A stretch of DNA of 64,000 nt from Nonomuraea polychroma (GCF_004011505.1 NZ_SAUN01000001.1:10071501-10135500); one strand, 5' to 3'. Positions 27,717 to 36,569 are shown, counted from the first letter of the stretch. Notes: a model not told the origin generated them from the letters alone. A program made the numbers and translations.

Positions 27717-29210
27717 ATGGGCCGAACCCCCCGGCTGACCGAGGCCGAGCGCAAGCTATGGAACGCGTTCCCCACAGGCGATTTCGTCGACCTGGGCCCG
27801 GTCACCTGCGCCTCCGGCAGCCCGGCCGGAGAGAATGCCCCGAAGGACGGCGACACCTGGGGTCCCGAGCGCACGATCCGCGCCAAGGTCGTCTCCTCCC
27901 TGCTGCTCGGCGCCCGCGACGCAGGCGCCGGCTCGGTCCCCGCGGTACGGGTACGCGGTGCCCGAATCACCGGCCGACTCGCCCTCGTGGGCGGCGCCAT
28001 CCAGCACGAACTCGTTCTGAGCGGCTGCCACCTGGACGAACCCGTTCAGCTCACCAACGCCACCACGCGCTCCATCCGCCTGACCGACTGCACATTCCCC
28101 GGCCTCAGCGGCGGCGGCATGCGGGTGGCCGGCCACCTCAGCCTCTCCGGCTCCAACGTCACCGGGACCGTCCGCGTCGCCCGCGCGCAGTTCGAGAGCG
28201 GCATGTGGCTCGGCGGCACCAAGATCGTCGCCGACGACGGCGAATGGGCTTTATACGCGAACGCCGCCGTCGTGGACTCGGGTCTTTACCTACGCAACGC
28301 CGACCTCACCGGCGGAGTCGGCCTGGTCGGCGCCCGTCTGAACGGCGGGTTCTTCCTGGAGGGCGCGACACTCCGCAATCCCGGCAAGGAAGCCCTCACC
28401 GCCGACAACATGGTCGTCGAGGACAGCATGCGCTGCACCGACGGATTCCACGCAGACGGCTGCGTACGGGTCCGCGGCGCCCGCATCAACGGAACGTTCT
28501 CCCTCAGGGGCACCGTAAAGAGCCCCGACACCCGCTATGCCCTCCACATGAGCCACATGGAGGTCCGCGAGCTCCACCTCAAGCCCGCCGAGCCCGTCGA
28601 CGGCGTCGTCACCCTCGCGCACTCCAAGGTAGGAATCCTGCAGGACGACCCCGAGACGTGGCCGGAGAACCTCCGCTTGAACGGGCTGACGTACGACCGC
28701 CTGCGCGGCTCCGGCGTCGCCCGGAGGGTCGAATGGATCACGCGGGACCCGGAGGGCTTCCGCCCGCAGCCGTACGAGCAACTGGCCGCCTGGTACATCA
28801 GCGACGGCAACGACGCGCTCGCCCGCCGCACCCAGCTGGCGAAACTCCGCGCCAGACGCCAGACCCAGGGGTTAGGCGGCCGGCTATGGGGGCGACTGCT
28901 CGACGTCGCGGTCGGATACGGCTACCGCCCCTGGCTGGCAGGCATATGGTTCACGCTCTTGCTGGCGATCGGCACGGTCGTCTTCGGCCTCAACCCACCC
29001 AGAGCCCTCAAACCCGCCGAGAGCCCCGATTTCAACTCATTCGCATACACCTTCGACCTACTGCTTCCCCTGCCCGCATTCGGGCAACGAGAGCACTTCG
29101 ACGCGGGCGGGTGGACGCAGTGGCTGGCGTACGCGCTGATCGTCTCCGGCTGGATCCTGGCAACGGCGCTGATCGCGGGAGCTACGCGAATCCTGCGCCG
29201 CCCGCAGTGA
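27717..29210 (+). CDS. Membrane protein with pentapeptide-repeat-like beta domain
   Basis: A 497-residue protein. From about 70 to 330 a regular beta pattern repeats every ~20 residues, with motifs such as VRVRGARITGRLALVGG, LSGCHLDEPVQL, LRNADLTGGVGLVGARLNG and VRVRGARINGTFSLRG. This is the quadrilateral beta-helix style seen in pentapeptide-repeat proteins. Two or three hydrophobic helices close the C-terminus (WLAGIWFTLLLAIGTVVFG and LAYALIVSGWILATALIAG). ATG 27717 begins 2 bp after the htpX stop, so the two are probably cotranscribed. The function is unknown. The last 29 bp overlap the convergent Nudix gene. Confidence 0.75.
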   Translation: MGRTPRLTEAERKLWNAFPTGDFVDLGPVTCASGSPAGENAPKDGDTWGPERTIRAKVVSSLLLGARDAGAGSVPAVRVRGARITGRLALVGGAIQHELVLSGCHLDEPVQLTNATTRSIRLTDCTFPGLSGGGMRVAGHLSLSGSNVTGTVRVARAQFESGMWLGGTKIVADDGEWALYANAAVVDSGLYLRNADLTGGVGLVGARLNGGFFLEGATLRNPGKEALTADNMVVEDSMRCTDGFHADGCVRVRGARINGTFSLRGTVKSPDTRYALHMSHMEVRELHLKPAEPVDGVVTLAHSKVGILQDDPETWPENLRLNGLTYDRLRGSGVARRVEWITRDPEGFRPQPYEQLAAWYISDGNDALARRTQLAKLRARRQTQGLGGRLWGRLLDVAVGYGYRPWLAGIWFTLLLAIGTVVFGLNPPRALKPAESPDFNSFAYTFDLLLPLPAFGQREHFDAGGWTQWLAYALIVSGWILATALIAGATRILRRPQ

Positions 29211-29655
29211 CCTTCCGCAGAATGGCCGCCAGATCCTCCGGAAAGAACACCTCCTCAGTGCTCTCGAGCTCCTCCACGCTCCACCACCGATAAGCGATCG
29301 TCGTGTCCTTCTCGATCTGCTCCATGTGCTCGAACGACACGACCGCGTCGCCGACCCGTACCGCGAGAAAGACCTGGTCCTGTGTGATGGCGTACTCGGC
29401 CCAGCAGAACTCGATCGTGCTCGTCCCGTACGGCCCGCTGAACTCCTCGACGCCTGCCCGAATCCCGGCTTCCTCGAACAGTTCCCGCGCGGCCGCCTCG
29501 GCCGCCGTCTCACCGTCCTCCAAGCCCCCGCCGATGGTGAACCAGAACGGACTTTCGGGCCGCTCGGGATCGAATCCGTGCAGCAGCAGCACCCGGTCCT
29601 GATCATCGATGGGCAGAGCCCGCGCCGTGAAGCGACGCAACGGAATCTTCGTCAC
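29182..29655 (-). CDS. Nudix hydrolase
   Basis: A 157-residue protein with a full Nudix box, GGGLEDGETAAEAAARELFEEAG, given here by its key parts: G-x5-E then REL-x-EE-x-G. It hydrolyses a nucleoside diphosphate linked to some group; the substrate is not visible. GTG 29655 (MTKIPLRRFTARALP) is preferred since it starts the first beta strand and has GGGTCGGGG upstream. An in-frame GTG at 29718 would place the start inside the 20-bp repeat array. Confidence 0.85.
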   Translation of the reverse strand: MTKIPLRRFTARALPIDDQDRVLLLHGFDPERPESPFWFTIGGGLEDGETAAEAAARELFEEAGIRAGVEEFSGPYGTSTIEFCWAEYAITQDQVFLAVRVGDAVVSFEHMEQIEKDTTIAYRWWSVEELESTEEVFFPEDLAAILRKVTAGGAGFA

Positions 29656-29711
29656 ATCCCCGACCCTACGGGGCCGAGCAACCATGACCACATGGCTCCA
29701 AGAGAAGCCGA

Positions 29712-29771
29712 CGGTCACCAGGAGAAACCACCGGTCACCAGGAGAAGCCCCCGGTCACCCGGAGAAGGCGC
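29712..29771. repeat. Three tandem 20-bp units upstream of the Nudix gene
   Basis: Units begin at 29712, 29732 and 29752, each opening CGGTCACCAGGAGAA or CGGTCACCCGGAGAA and differing mainly in their last bases. They contain GGTCACC, which reads GGTGACC on the other strand. They precede the preferred Nudix start and could hold repeated protein-binding sites. Confidence 0.85.
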
Positions 29772-29861
29772 ATGGCCGCCCGCGTTTTGACTAACCACGT
29801 CCGGCCATGCTGTCACTGTCAGACGTCGGAACCCACCTCTCGCGGGCACCCGCGACCCCCA

Positions 29862-29945
29862 CGACCGCGTGCCGCCTCGGAGGTGTTCGCGACCGCATGC
29901 CGCCTCGGAGGTGTTCACGACCGCATGCCGCCTCGGAGGCGTCGA
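29862..29945. repeat. Three tandem 28-bp units between the Nudix gene and yajQ
   Basis: Units start at 29862, 29890 and 29918 and share CGACCGC(G/A)TGCCGCCTCGGAGG. Units 1 and 2 differ at two positions; unit 3 diverges at its end. No spacers and no associated cas genes, so it is not CRISPR. It lies just downstream of yajQ. Confidence 0.88.
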
Positions 29946-29955
29946 CCACGTGCCG

Positions 29956-30447
29956 CTATCGGTAGTTGACGAACTGCAACGCGATGTCCAGATCCTTGCC
30001 CTTGAGCAGCGAGATGACGTCCTGCAGCTCATCCTTCTTCTTCGAGCTGACCCGAAGCTCCTCACCCTGAATCTGCGCCTTGACCCCCTTGGGCCCCTCG
30101 TCGCGGATCAGCTTGGAGATCTTCTTGGCGTGCTCCTGGTCGATGCCCTCCTTGAGGCTGACCAGCATGCGGTATTCCTTGCCGGACAGCTTGGGCTCAC
30201 CCGCATCGAGGATCTTCAGCGACAGCCCTCGCTTGACCACCTTCTCCTTGAACACGTCGAGCGCGGCATTGGCCCGCTCCTCACTGTTCGCCTTGATCTC
30301 GATGTTGTTCTGCCCGGACCAGCTGATGCTCGCCCCGGTGCCCTTGAAGTCGAACCGATGCCCGATCTCCTTGACCGTCTGGTTCAGAGCGTTGTCGACC
30401 TCCTGTCGGTCGATCTTGCTAACGATGTCGAAAGACGAATCGGCCAA
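29956..30447 (-). CDS. YajQ-family nucleotide-binding protein
   Basis: A 163-residue YajQ/UPF0234 protein: [22 protein letters not shown], then [74 protein letters not shown] (ends given), and the C-terminal [10 protein letters not shown]. Members bind nucleotides, and some bind cyclic di-GMP; the role is not settled. TTG 30447 gives the typical 163-residue length and has AGAGG 9 bp upstream. The GTG at 30456 touches that same ribosome binding site, so it is less likely. Confidence 0.92.
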   Translation of the reverse strand: MADSSFDIVSKIDRQEVDNALNQTVKEIGHRFDFKGTGASISWSGQNNIEIKANSEERANAALDVFKEKVVKRGLSLKILDAGEPKLSGKEYRMLVSLKEGIDQEHAKKISKLIRDEGPKGVKAQIQGEELRVSSKKKDELQDVISLLKGKDLDIALQFVNYR

Positions 30448-30774
30448 AACACCCACCCTCTCAGCTGCGAAGCACTACGCGGATCCTGCTTCCCCGGCGT
30501 ACGCGAAGCGCGAACTATCGAACGAGCGGACCCAGCGAACGAGCCTAGCCAGCATCGGCCCGCCGTGCAGGACGCCGCCCGTCTACACCAATGATCACCC
30601 TTCCCCCTCCCTCGCCAGAACAGCACCGCTTTGCCCTGTGGGCGGGTTGGGGATCGTTCCCGGGCAGGTTTCCGGTTGAGCGTGACGCCACAATCCGGCA
30701 CGGGACAAACCGGTGTCACGTACACCTCGGAAGTCCGCTATCCTTCTGTGTGTCGCCGCGAGAGCGGAAGACAC
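30448..30774. other. Region between yajQ and tRNA-Tyr, no gene seen
   Basis: 327 bp containing the divergent promoters of yajQ and tRNA-Tyr. GTCACG and TATCCT are separated by 18 bp (30715-30744) at a suitable distance before the tRNA and could be its promoter, but neither box is close to consensus. Confidence 0.35.
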
Positions 30775-30859
30775 GGCAGGTTGCCCGAGTGGCCAAAGGG
30801 AGCGGTCTGTAAAACCGTCGGCTCAGCCTACGCAAGTTCGAACCTTGCACCTGCCACCA
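30775..30859 (+). tRNA. tRNA-Tyr (anticodon GTA), CCA encoded
   Basis: The acceptor stem GGCAGGT pairs with ACCTGCC, followed by A and an encoded CCA. The anticodon stem-loop CGGTCTGTAAAACCG holds GTA, and the T arm contains GTTCGAA. A long variable arm (GTCGGCTCAGCCTACGC) marks a class II tRNA as expected for bacterial tRNA-Tyr. It is the border between conserved and accessory DNA. Confidence 0.97.
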
Positions 30860-30864
30860 GCAGT

Positions 30865-30902
30865 AAATGCAGAAGAGGCCCTATGGGGCCTCTTCTGCAT
30901 TT
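30865..30902 (+). terminator. Long perfect hairpin after tRNA-Tyr
   Basis: A 17-bp perfect stem (AAATGCAGAAGAGGCCC with its complement) around a TATG loop, starting 6 bp after the tRNA and ending in TTT. It is a strong intrinsic terminator for the tRNA transcript. Its presence next to the integrase remnant also makes it a possible boundary of inserted DNA. Confidence 0.88.
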
Positions 30903-31072
30903 CAGGGGTGTGCAGCCGGATGCCGCTCTGCCCAGCCTTTTGTCGCTGGTCCACCAATATACGTGCAATGATCTTGAACGCGTTTCCCCAGGTGAGCCAA
31001 GGGATCTGGCCCTCTCAGGCGTCGCGGCCTCATCAACCGTAGCGCCCTGCGTGGACGTGATCCGTCTGCTGG

Positions 31073-31420
31073 TCATGGACGGAGGCATCTCATCTGGGGG
31101 TCGTAGCAGACCAGGCCGTGCTCTTGAGCGAGGTCAGCGGCGAACTCGGAGACTTCCTCGGCCTTGCTGTACATCATGCAGAGGTAGACGATCGAACCAC
31201 TGGCTTCGGGAGTCACCGACCAAGGGGCCTCATCAACGTCGTCGACCTCCTCGAGGGCGGGCCATCGTTCGAGAACGGCCTGCACATAGGTGCTGATTCG
31301 AGGAGTTGGGGATGTCTCCCCATCTTGATCCATCAGCTCCATGAGTGCTTGGTAGACGTCTCCGGCGATCTCATCGGTTGCCGGCCTTCGCCCTTCCCAG
31401 ACCGCAAGGTCATAGCTCAT
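31073..31420 (-). CDS. Small protein of unknown function (MSYDLAVWEG type)
   Basis: A 115-residue acidic, probably cytoplasmic protein. It opens with MSYDLAVWEGRRPATDEIAG and has an ExxPWSVTPEASGSIVYLCM-like centre. I recall similar small actinobacterial proteins of unknown function, some beside toxin genes, but no activity is known to me. The start ATG 31420 has a clear GGAGG 6 bp upstream. It stands alone between tRNA-Tyr and the integrase remnant. Confidence 0.75.
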   Translation of the reverse strand: MSYDLAVWEGRRPATDEIAGDVYQALMELMDQDGETSPTPRISTYVQAVLERWPALEEVDDVDEAPWSVTPEASGSIVYLCMMYSKAEEVSEFAADLAQEHGLVCYDPQMRCLRP

Positions 31421-31583
31421 GGAAACCTCCGAGCGAAGTCGTTGATCATGATTCGGCTCACGGTACATCGATAACCGCACCTCGGTGTGTTGCAGGACGT
31501 GTCGCCTCGTTGATCGGCGGGCCGCCTGAACAGCACAAGGTCCCGGATAGTGTCCGGGACCTTGTCATCGATGTGGTCACGCT

Positions 31584-32646
31584 TCACGCGGCCAGCGCAT
31601 CACCGATCCGCTTGTTGGCGATCTCCTGTTGGCCGTCGATGCACTTGGCGTAGACCCTCAGCAGGACATCGACGCTGTGGCCGGCTCTTTCAGCTACGTC
31701 GGGCGCTGAGACGCCCACGTTGAGCCAGAGGGACACCGCCGCGTGTCGGAGGTCATATGGACGCTTGGCGAGCGGAGAGGAGACCTGGGCGGGCGCGAAG
31801 GCCAGGAGCCGAGCGGCCTGCCAGACCTCGGTGTAGGCCGTGGAGGCGACGACACCACCTCGTTCGCTGCGAAAGATCCGTCCGTCCTTGGCCGTTCCGT
31901 ACTCGGCGATGTGCTCGCGGAGGATCTTGACCAGCTCGGGAGGGATGGGCACCGGTCGGACGTCTTGTCTGCCCCGGTGCTTGAGGCCGCGTTCTTCGTG
32001 GGCATCCCCGCTGTCGGTCCACTGGGTGTTGACCTCTGGCCGGGAAACGTCGATCGTTAGCCGTCCCCAGCCAGAGCTGGGCAGGTGGCAATCCTGGATG
32101 CGAAGGCCGACTGCTTCGGCCGGGCGCAGGGCGGCGTAGTACATGCAGGCGAAGAGAGCCATCAGCCGCCGGCCACGGCCTCGACATCCTACGTAGCTCA
32201 CCGCGGTCAGCAGCTCTTGTGCCTGGCGAGGATTCACTACGACGCGAGGGTCTACTGATTCGGTGGTCTTCGGCGGCTTCCACTTGATCTTGTGCAGCGG
32301 ATTTGCCGAAAGTTCCTCCAGCTCTACCGCGTACTCCAGAAGGGCATGGAAGACGGCACGTTTGCGGGCGATCGTGGTTGAGGCCGCCGCCTTGCCGTCG
32401 AGGCACAGTGTCAGGGCGTGGAGGGCGAGCCGTACCGTCTTGGCCTCCTCCAAGCTTGCCAGGTCGAGCGAGGCGGCTTTCAGCCAGGCCACCGCAGCGG
32501 CGTGCTGTTGCGGCACGTCCGGCCGCTTGGCCTCAGGCAGGAGAAGCTACTTACGGAGGACCGTGCGAAGCGCACGAGCGTCCGGGCGGCCTGCGCGGTC
32601 CTTGGTCAGGGCGGGCAGGATCGTTGAGAGGGCGTCGGACATGCTG
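31584..32646 (-). pseudogene. Tyrosine recombinase (integrase), truncated and with an in-frame stop
   Basis: The longest open part (31584-32516) encodes 310 residues of an actinobacterial integrative-element integrase with the active-site landmarks ALRPAEA (Arg), YDLRHAAVS (His-x2-Arg-type box), AGHSV (His) and LRVYAKC (Tyr). Upstream the same frame continues as MSDALSTILPALTKDRAGR..., homologous to the N-terminal arm-binding region, but a TAG at about 32550 interrupts it. The gene then runs into the left end of the IS element at 32647, so most of the N-terminal domain is lost. Its 3' end faces tRNA-Tyr 725 bp away, the usual layout of tRNA-integrated elements. Probably inactive. Confidence 0.85.
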
Positions 32647-32714
32647 TGAGCTTCCCCCTGTTCTCCGGATACTTGACCTGAGGTCACCCGTGATCATCAG
32701 GAAGGATGTCCTTC

Positions 32715-33008
32715 ATGCCCTCGCCACACCCTCCCGAGTTCCGGCGCCGCGCGGTCGAGCTCGCACGCCAAGGTGACAAACCGCTCCTCCAGCTCGCCAA
32801 GGACCTGGGCGTCAGCCGGTCGTGCCTGCAGAACTGGCTGCGACAAGCCGACACCGATGAAAACGCCGGTACCGGTGACCGCCTGACCAGCGCGGAGAAG
32901 AAGGAACTCGCCGAGCTGCGCCGCCGCAACAAGCAGCTGGAGATGGAGAACGACATTCTCAAGCGGGCGGCGGCGTACTTCGCCCGGGAGAACGTCCTCC
33001 CGAAGTAA
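32715..33008 (+). CDS. IS3-family transposase OrfA (helix-turn-helix)
   Basis: A 97-residue OrfA: PEFRRRAVELARQGDKPLLQLAKDLGVSRSCLQNWLRQ (ends given) is the HTH_Tnp_1 domain that binds the IS ends, followed by a leucine-zipper-like LRRRNKQLEMENDILKRAAAYFA. ATG 32715 is preferred over ATG 32706 because AGGAAGG abuts the first and stands 9 bp before the second. Confidence 0.92.
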   Translation: MPSPHPPEFRRRAVELARQGDKPLLQLAKDLGVSRSCLQNWLRQADTDENAGTGDRLTSAEKKELAELRRRNKQLEMENDILKRAAAYFARENVLPK

Positions 33009-33880
33009 TCTACTCGCTGGTCCGCGAACTCGCCGACGACCGCATTCCGGTCGCGGTGGCCTGCCGAGTGCTCCAAGTGTCGACCTCGGGATATTACGAG
33101 TGGCTCGGCCGGCCCGAGCCGCCGCGGGAACTCCGTAATAAGGAACTCACCAAAGTAATCCGGCAGATACATGCCGACTCGCGCGGCAGTTACGGCTCGC
33201 CGCGGGTGCATGCCGAGCTCACACTCGGGCTGGGTGAGAAGGTCAACCGCAAACGCGTGGAGCGGCTCATGCGCGAGGCCGGCCTGCAGGGCGTCTACCG
33301 GCGCAAGGGCCGCAGCAACCTGGTCAACCAGGCCACCGAGGAGGACCTGGTGCAGCGCCGCTTCGACGTCGAGGCGCCCGATCGGCTCTGGTTGACCGAC
33401 ATCGCCGAGCATCCCACCGGCGGAGGGAAGGTGTATTGCGCCGCCGTCATGGACGCCTATTCACGACGCGTCATCGGCTGGTCCATCGACGCACGACAGA
33501 ATACGGATCTCGTGGTGAACGCATTGGCGATGGCCGTGGCTCGGCGAAAGCCGGACGCCCGCTCGACTGTTCTGCATTCCGATCACGGCACGCAATATAC
33601 GTCTTGGGTCTTTGGCAAGCGGCTGCGGGATGCGGGCTTGCTCGGTTCCATGGGAACAGTGGGCGATTGCTACGACAATGCGATGATGGAATCGTTCTGG
33701 GGAACGATGCAGCTCGAGCTTCTCGATGCCAGAATCTGGAAAACCCGCGAAGAACTGGCCAACGCCATCTTCGAATGGATCGAATGCTGGTACAATCCAT
33801 ACCGACGCCATTCCAGCATCGGAATGCACAGCCCTGTCACGTTCGAGGGCCTCTACAGGCCGTCAGACACCGCTGAGTGA
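33005..33880 (+). CDS. IS3-family transposase OrfB (DDE integrase core)
   Basis: About 290 residues open in the -1 frame relative to orfA. Domains: HTH_21-like GSYGSPRVHAEL, then the rve catalytic core with all three acidic residues in LWLTDIAEH, VLHSDHGTQYTS and NAMMESFWGTMQLELL. It should be made as OrfAB by a -1 ribosomal frameshift near the orfA end; no A-rich slippery heptamer is evident. GTG 33056 is the first in-frame start codon I see. All catalytic residues are intact. Confidence 0.9.
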   Translation, partial: VIYSLVRELADDRIPVAVACRVLQVSTSGYYEWLGRPEPPRELRNKELTKVIRQIHADSRGSYGSPRVHAELTLGLGEKVNRKRVERLMREAGLQGVYRRKGRSNLVNQATEEDLVQRRFDVEAPDRLWLTDIAEHPTGGGKVYCAAVMDAYSRRVIGWSIDARQNTDLVVNALAMAVARRKPDARSTVLHSDHGTQYTSWVFGKRLRDAGLLGSMGTVGDCYDNAMMESFWGTMQLELLDARIWKTREELANAIFEWIECWYNPYRRHSSIGMHSPVTFEGLYRPSDTAE

Positions 33881-33982
33881 CCTCACCTCAGGTGTCTGTG
33901 CTACGGGGGGAAGCTCAGCCCAAACCGAGGGCGCTGTCGATGTGCGTTCGTCAGCCAATCAGGCACCCTCGACGGCCTTGCC

Positions 33983-34921
33983 CTAGGCCTCGACTCCTGG
34001 ACCGGCAACCGCTAGTTCCGTGACGTCGCCAGACCTTGAGGTGTCGTAGCCGCCCAGTGACGAGATCCTGTCACGCAGGGCCGGCGTGCGTAGTGCGGCG
34101 ATGAGATGAGCAGCCGAGTCGAGGGCGTGCCCGACCAGCGCGATGTCGAAGTCCTCCCACGCCAGAGGAATGAACTCGAGGTCCAGGTCGGTAGCAGCCG
34201 AGCGGACTCCGAGGCCGACATCGACAGTGCCGGTGGCGACGGCCAGGGCAACCTCGAGATGGGAGCCGACCTGTGGTCCCCGGAGTCTGTCCGGGTCGTG
34301 ACTGGCGGCCAGGAGCAGCCGGTCCAGAAGGATTCGAGTCCCGGTGCCTGGGCGTCGGGTCGAGACCCGCCTCTCTGCGAGATCGGCGATGCCGGTGATG
34401 CGGTGGGGGTTGCCGGGCGGCACGATCAGCCCTTGCTCGCGTCGCCAGAGGTGGATCAGGTGCGGTTCCAGGCCGCGCAGCACGCCGAGCGCGAAAGGCG
34501 CGTTGTAGACCCCGGTGTGGTGCAGCAGATGGATCGCGGCGCCGTCAGCGTGGCCCTGACGCACCGCGCTGAGGCCGGCGACACTGCCCTCGCGCGTGAC
34601 GATTTTCAGCTTCCCGTCCAGCGCGCCGGCGAGGACGTCGAGAGCGGGATCGTCGCTGCCGGCGAGGGTGAAAACCGAGTCCGCGTGCAGGAAACGCCGG
34701 GCAGCGAGTGCAGCGCCGGGGGCTATGCGTGCGCGGCGGCGGTCGGCCAGCTCCAGCATTCCGGCGTCGGCCAGCCGGCGCTGTGCCCGGCTGACGGTGG
34801 AGGCCGTGGTGTGCCACTGCTGGGCGAGATCGCGGACCCCTGGCAGTTCGTCGCCAGGGTGGAGGGTCCCCGCGCTTATCCGGTGGGCGAGGTCAATGCA
34901 AATCTCCCGATATCGGGTCAC
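33983..34921 (-). CDS. Transcriptional regulator: GntR-type HTH fused to a periplasmic-binding-protein-like domain
   Basis: A 312-residue one-component regulator. Residues about 1-70 are a GntR winged helix (RYREICIDLAHRISAGTLHPGDELPGVRDLAQQW..., TASTVSRAQRRLADAGMLEL). Residues about 90-300 resemble the substrate-binding fold of oxyanion transport (LHADSVFTLAGSDDPALDVLAG, VRQGHADGAAIHLLHHTGVYN, RRPGTGTRILLDRLL, ATGTVDVGLGVRSAA). It is divergent from tupABC, so it likely senses tungstate or molybdate and controls that operon. The GTG start at 34921 is chosen; the frame is open into tupA upstream. Confidence 0.8.
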   Translation of the reverse strand: MTRYREICIDLAHRISAGTLHPGDELPGVRDLAQQWHTTASTVSRAQRRLADAGMLELADRRRARIAPGAALAARRFLHADSVFTLAGSDDPALDVLAGALDGKLKIVTREGSVAGLSAVRQGHADGAAIHLLHHTGVYNAPFALGVLRGLEPHLIHLWRREQGLIVPPGNPHRITGIADLAERRVSTRRPGTGTRILLDRLLLAASHDPDRLRGPQVGSHLEVALAVATGTVDVGLGVRSAATDLDLEFIPLAWEDFDIALVGHALDSAAHLIAALRTPALRDRISSLGGYDTSRSGDVTELAVAGPGVEA

Positions 34922-34944
34922 GCTTGGATAATTTACACTTGCAC

Positions 34945-34959
34945 TGCTCTGAAGTAGCA
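34945..34959. promoter_or_regulatory. Candidate operator in the regulator-tupA divergent region
   Basis: TGCT and AGCA separated by 7 bp form an imperfect dyad in the 52-bp gap between the regulator and tupA starts. The position suits autoregulated control of both genes; the dyad is short, so support is weak. Confidence 0.35.
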
Positions 34960-34973
34960 CAGATAGGGCCACA

Positions 34974-35846
34974 GTGATAAGTAGCAGGCTCTTGGTCATT
35001 TGCGCGTGGGTCGGGACGGTCTTACTGGCCGGCTGCGGGACCGTCCCCTCCTCCAGCGGGCCAGTGTCAAACCCTTCGGCGGAGAAGTCGCTGATCTTGG
35101 CCACCACGACCAGCACTCAGGACAGCGGGCTGCTCGATGAGCTGTTGCCGGCGTTTACCCGCGACAGCGGCTGGCAGGTCAAGGCCCTGGCGGTCGGTAG
35201 TGGCCAGGCCATCGAACTGGGCCGTCGCGGGGAGGCCGACGTGCTACTGGTGCATTCCCCCGCAGCGGAGGCGAAGTTCGTGGCCGAGGGCAGCGCCGGC
35301 TCGCGACGGCTGGTGATGCACAACGACTTCGTGCTGATCGGTCCACGGGCCGACCCGGCCACGATACGAGGCACGAAGAGCGTAGAGGCGATGAAGAAGA
35401 TCGCGGCCGCACGGGCGGCGTTCATCTCCCGGGGCGATGAGTCAGGTACGCATGCCAAGGAGAAGGACCTCTGGTCCAAGGCCGCGGTGACCCCAGGCGG
35501 ATCCTGGTACCAGTCCACCGGGCAAGGCATGGGCGAGACCCTGCGGATCGCCAGCGAGAAGGCCGCCTACACCATGTCGGACCGGGCCACCTATCTCACC
35601 CAGCGCGGCACCCTGGCGCTGGAGGTGCTCAGCGAGGGCGATCCGGGCCTGCTCAACATCTACCACGTCATCGAGATGACCAAGAAAGCAGGCGATCGGG
35701 TACAGCCCGACGGAGCGAAGGCATTCGCCGACTGGATCGTCTCCCCGCCCGCGCAGCGGCTCATCGGTGCGTTCGGGGGAGCGAAGTTCGGCCAACCATT
35801 GTTCACCCCGGACGCGGGCGCGGACGAGGCGAAACTGGGCCAGTGA
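34974..35846 (+). CDS. tupA: Tungstate ABC transporter substrate-binding lipoprotein
   Basis: A 290-residue lipoprotein. The signal (VICAWVGTVLLAGC) has a lipobox LAGC at about Cys22. The mature part opens with SLILATTTSTQDSGLLDELLP, the TupA signature, and has VKALAVGSGQAIELGRRGEADVLLVHSP (ends given), FISRGDESGTHAKEKDLW and YTMSDRATYL. It captures tungstate outside the cell. The start is GTG 34974. It is first in tupABC. Molybdate specificity is possible but TTTSTQDSGL favours tungstate. Confidence 0.9.
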   Translation: MISSRLLVICAWVGTVLLAGCGTVPSSSGPVSNPSAEKSLILATTTSTQDSGLLDELLPAFTRDSGWQVKALAVGSGQAIELGRRGEADVLLVHSPAAEAKFVAEGSAGSRRLVMHNDFVLIGPRADPATIRGTKSVEAMKKIAAARAAFISRGDESGTHAKEKDLWSKAAVTPGGSWYQSTGQGMGETLRIASEKAAYTMSDRATYLTQRGTLALEVLSEGDPGLLNIYHVIEMTKKAGDRVQPDGAKAFADWIVSPPAQRLIGAFGGAKFGQPLFTPDAGADEAKLGQ

Positions 35847-35867
35847 GCCTGGCCGGGGAGCTATTTG

Positions 35868-36569
35868 ATGGACGTGCTGCTCGACGGGCTGATAGACGCG
35901 ATCGGATTGCTGCTCTCCGGGGATCAGGACAGCTGGTCGATCATCATGCTGACCCTGCGAGTCTCGTTGACCGCAACCGCGATCGCCCTGCTGATCGGAT
36001 TGCCGCTGGGCGCGGCCCTGGCGCTGGCACGCTTCCCGGGCCGGCGGATCGTCCTGGCGGCAGCCAATACAGGGATGGGCATGCCGCCGGTAGTGGTCGG
36101 CCTGTTCGTCACCGTGCTGCTGTGGCGCAGCGGGCCGCTGGGCGGGCTCGGGCTGCTCTACACCCCGACCGCGATGGTCATCGCTCAGGCCGCGATCGCC
36201 ACCCCGATCGTGGTTGCACTGGTCGCGGCCGCGCTGCAACAGGTCGATCCCGACTTCCGGGTTCAGATGCAGGCTCTGGGAGCGACTTCGATCCGCGCGT
36301 TCGCGGCACTGCTGGGCGAGGCCAGGTTGCCGCTGCTGGCCGGGGCAATGGCTGCGTTCGGCGCGGTGGTCAGTGAAGTCGGGGCCGCGCAGATGGTCGG
36401 GGGCAACCTGGCTGGACAGACCCGGGTGCTGACCACCGCTGCGGTACTGGCCACCAGCCGGGGCCAGTTCTCGCTCGCGATAGCGTTCGGCATGATCTTG
36501 CTGCTGATCGCGTTCGCCGTGAATCTGTCGCTGACTCTGATGCAACAGCGACGGACAGTGCTGCGGTGA
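35868..36569 (+). CDS. tupB: Tungstate ABC transporter permease
   Basis: A 233-residue permease with about five helices and the ABC-binding EAA-type loop ALGATSIRAFAALLGEARLPLLAG. The N-terminal part has MLTLRVSLTATAIALLIGLPLGAALAL, typical of TupB/ModB. ATG 35868 has GGGGAG 7 bp upstream; a TTG one codon earlier is less likely. It is 21 bp after tupA and overlaps tupC by 4 bp. Confidence 0.9.
   Translation: MDVLLDGLIDAIGLLLSGDQDSWSIIMLTLRVSLTATAIALLIGLPLGAALALARFPGRRIVLAAANTGMGMPPVVVGLFVTVLLWRSGPLGGLGLLYTPTAMVIAQAAIATPIVVALVAAALQQVDPDFRVQMQALGATSIRAFAALLGEARLPLLAGAMAAFGAVVSEVGAAQMVGGNLAGQTRVLTTAAVLATSRGQFSLAIAFGMILLLIAFAVNLSLTLMQQRRTVLR

Larger units (their letters stand above)
32647..33917 (+). 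mobile_element. Complete IS3-family insertion sequence
   Basis: 1271 bp bounded by imperfect 41-bp inverted repeats at 32647-32687 and 33877-33917. Their outer ends are TGAGCTTCCCCC in both and their inner ends are GAGGTCAC in both. It carries orfA and orfB in overlapping frames (orfB in -1). No target duplication is seen (CTG on the left, GCC on the right), so DNA was probably lost on one side after insertion, consistent with the cut integrase gene. Confidence 0.9.

Noticed and set aside
29712-29945. CRISPR-like repeat arrays
   Set aside because: Units are directly tandem with no spacers, and there are no cas genes in the window.
34922-35116. Extension of the GntR-type regulator to 35116
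   Set aside because: It would overlap tupA's signal peptide region on the other strand and the added residues do not belong to the GntR fold.
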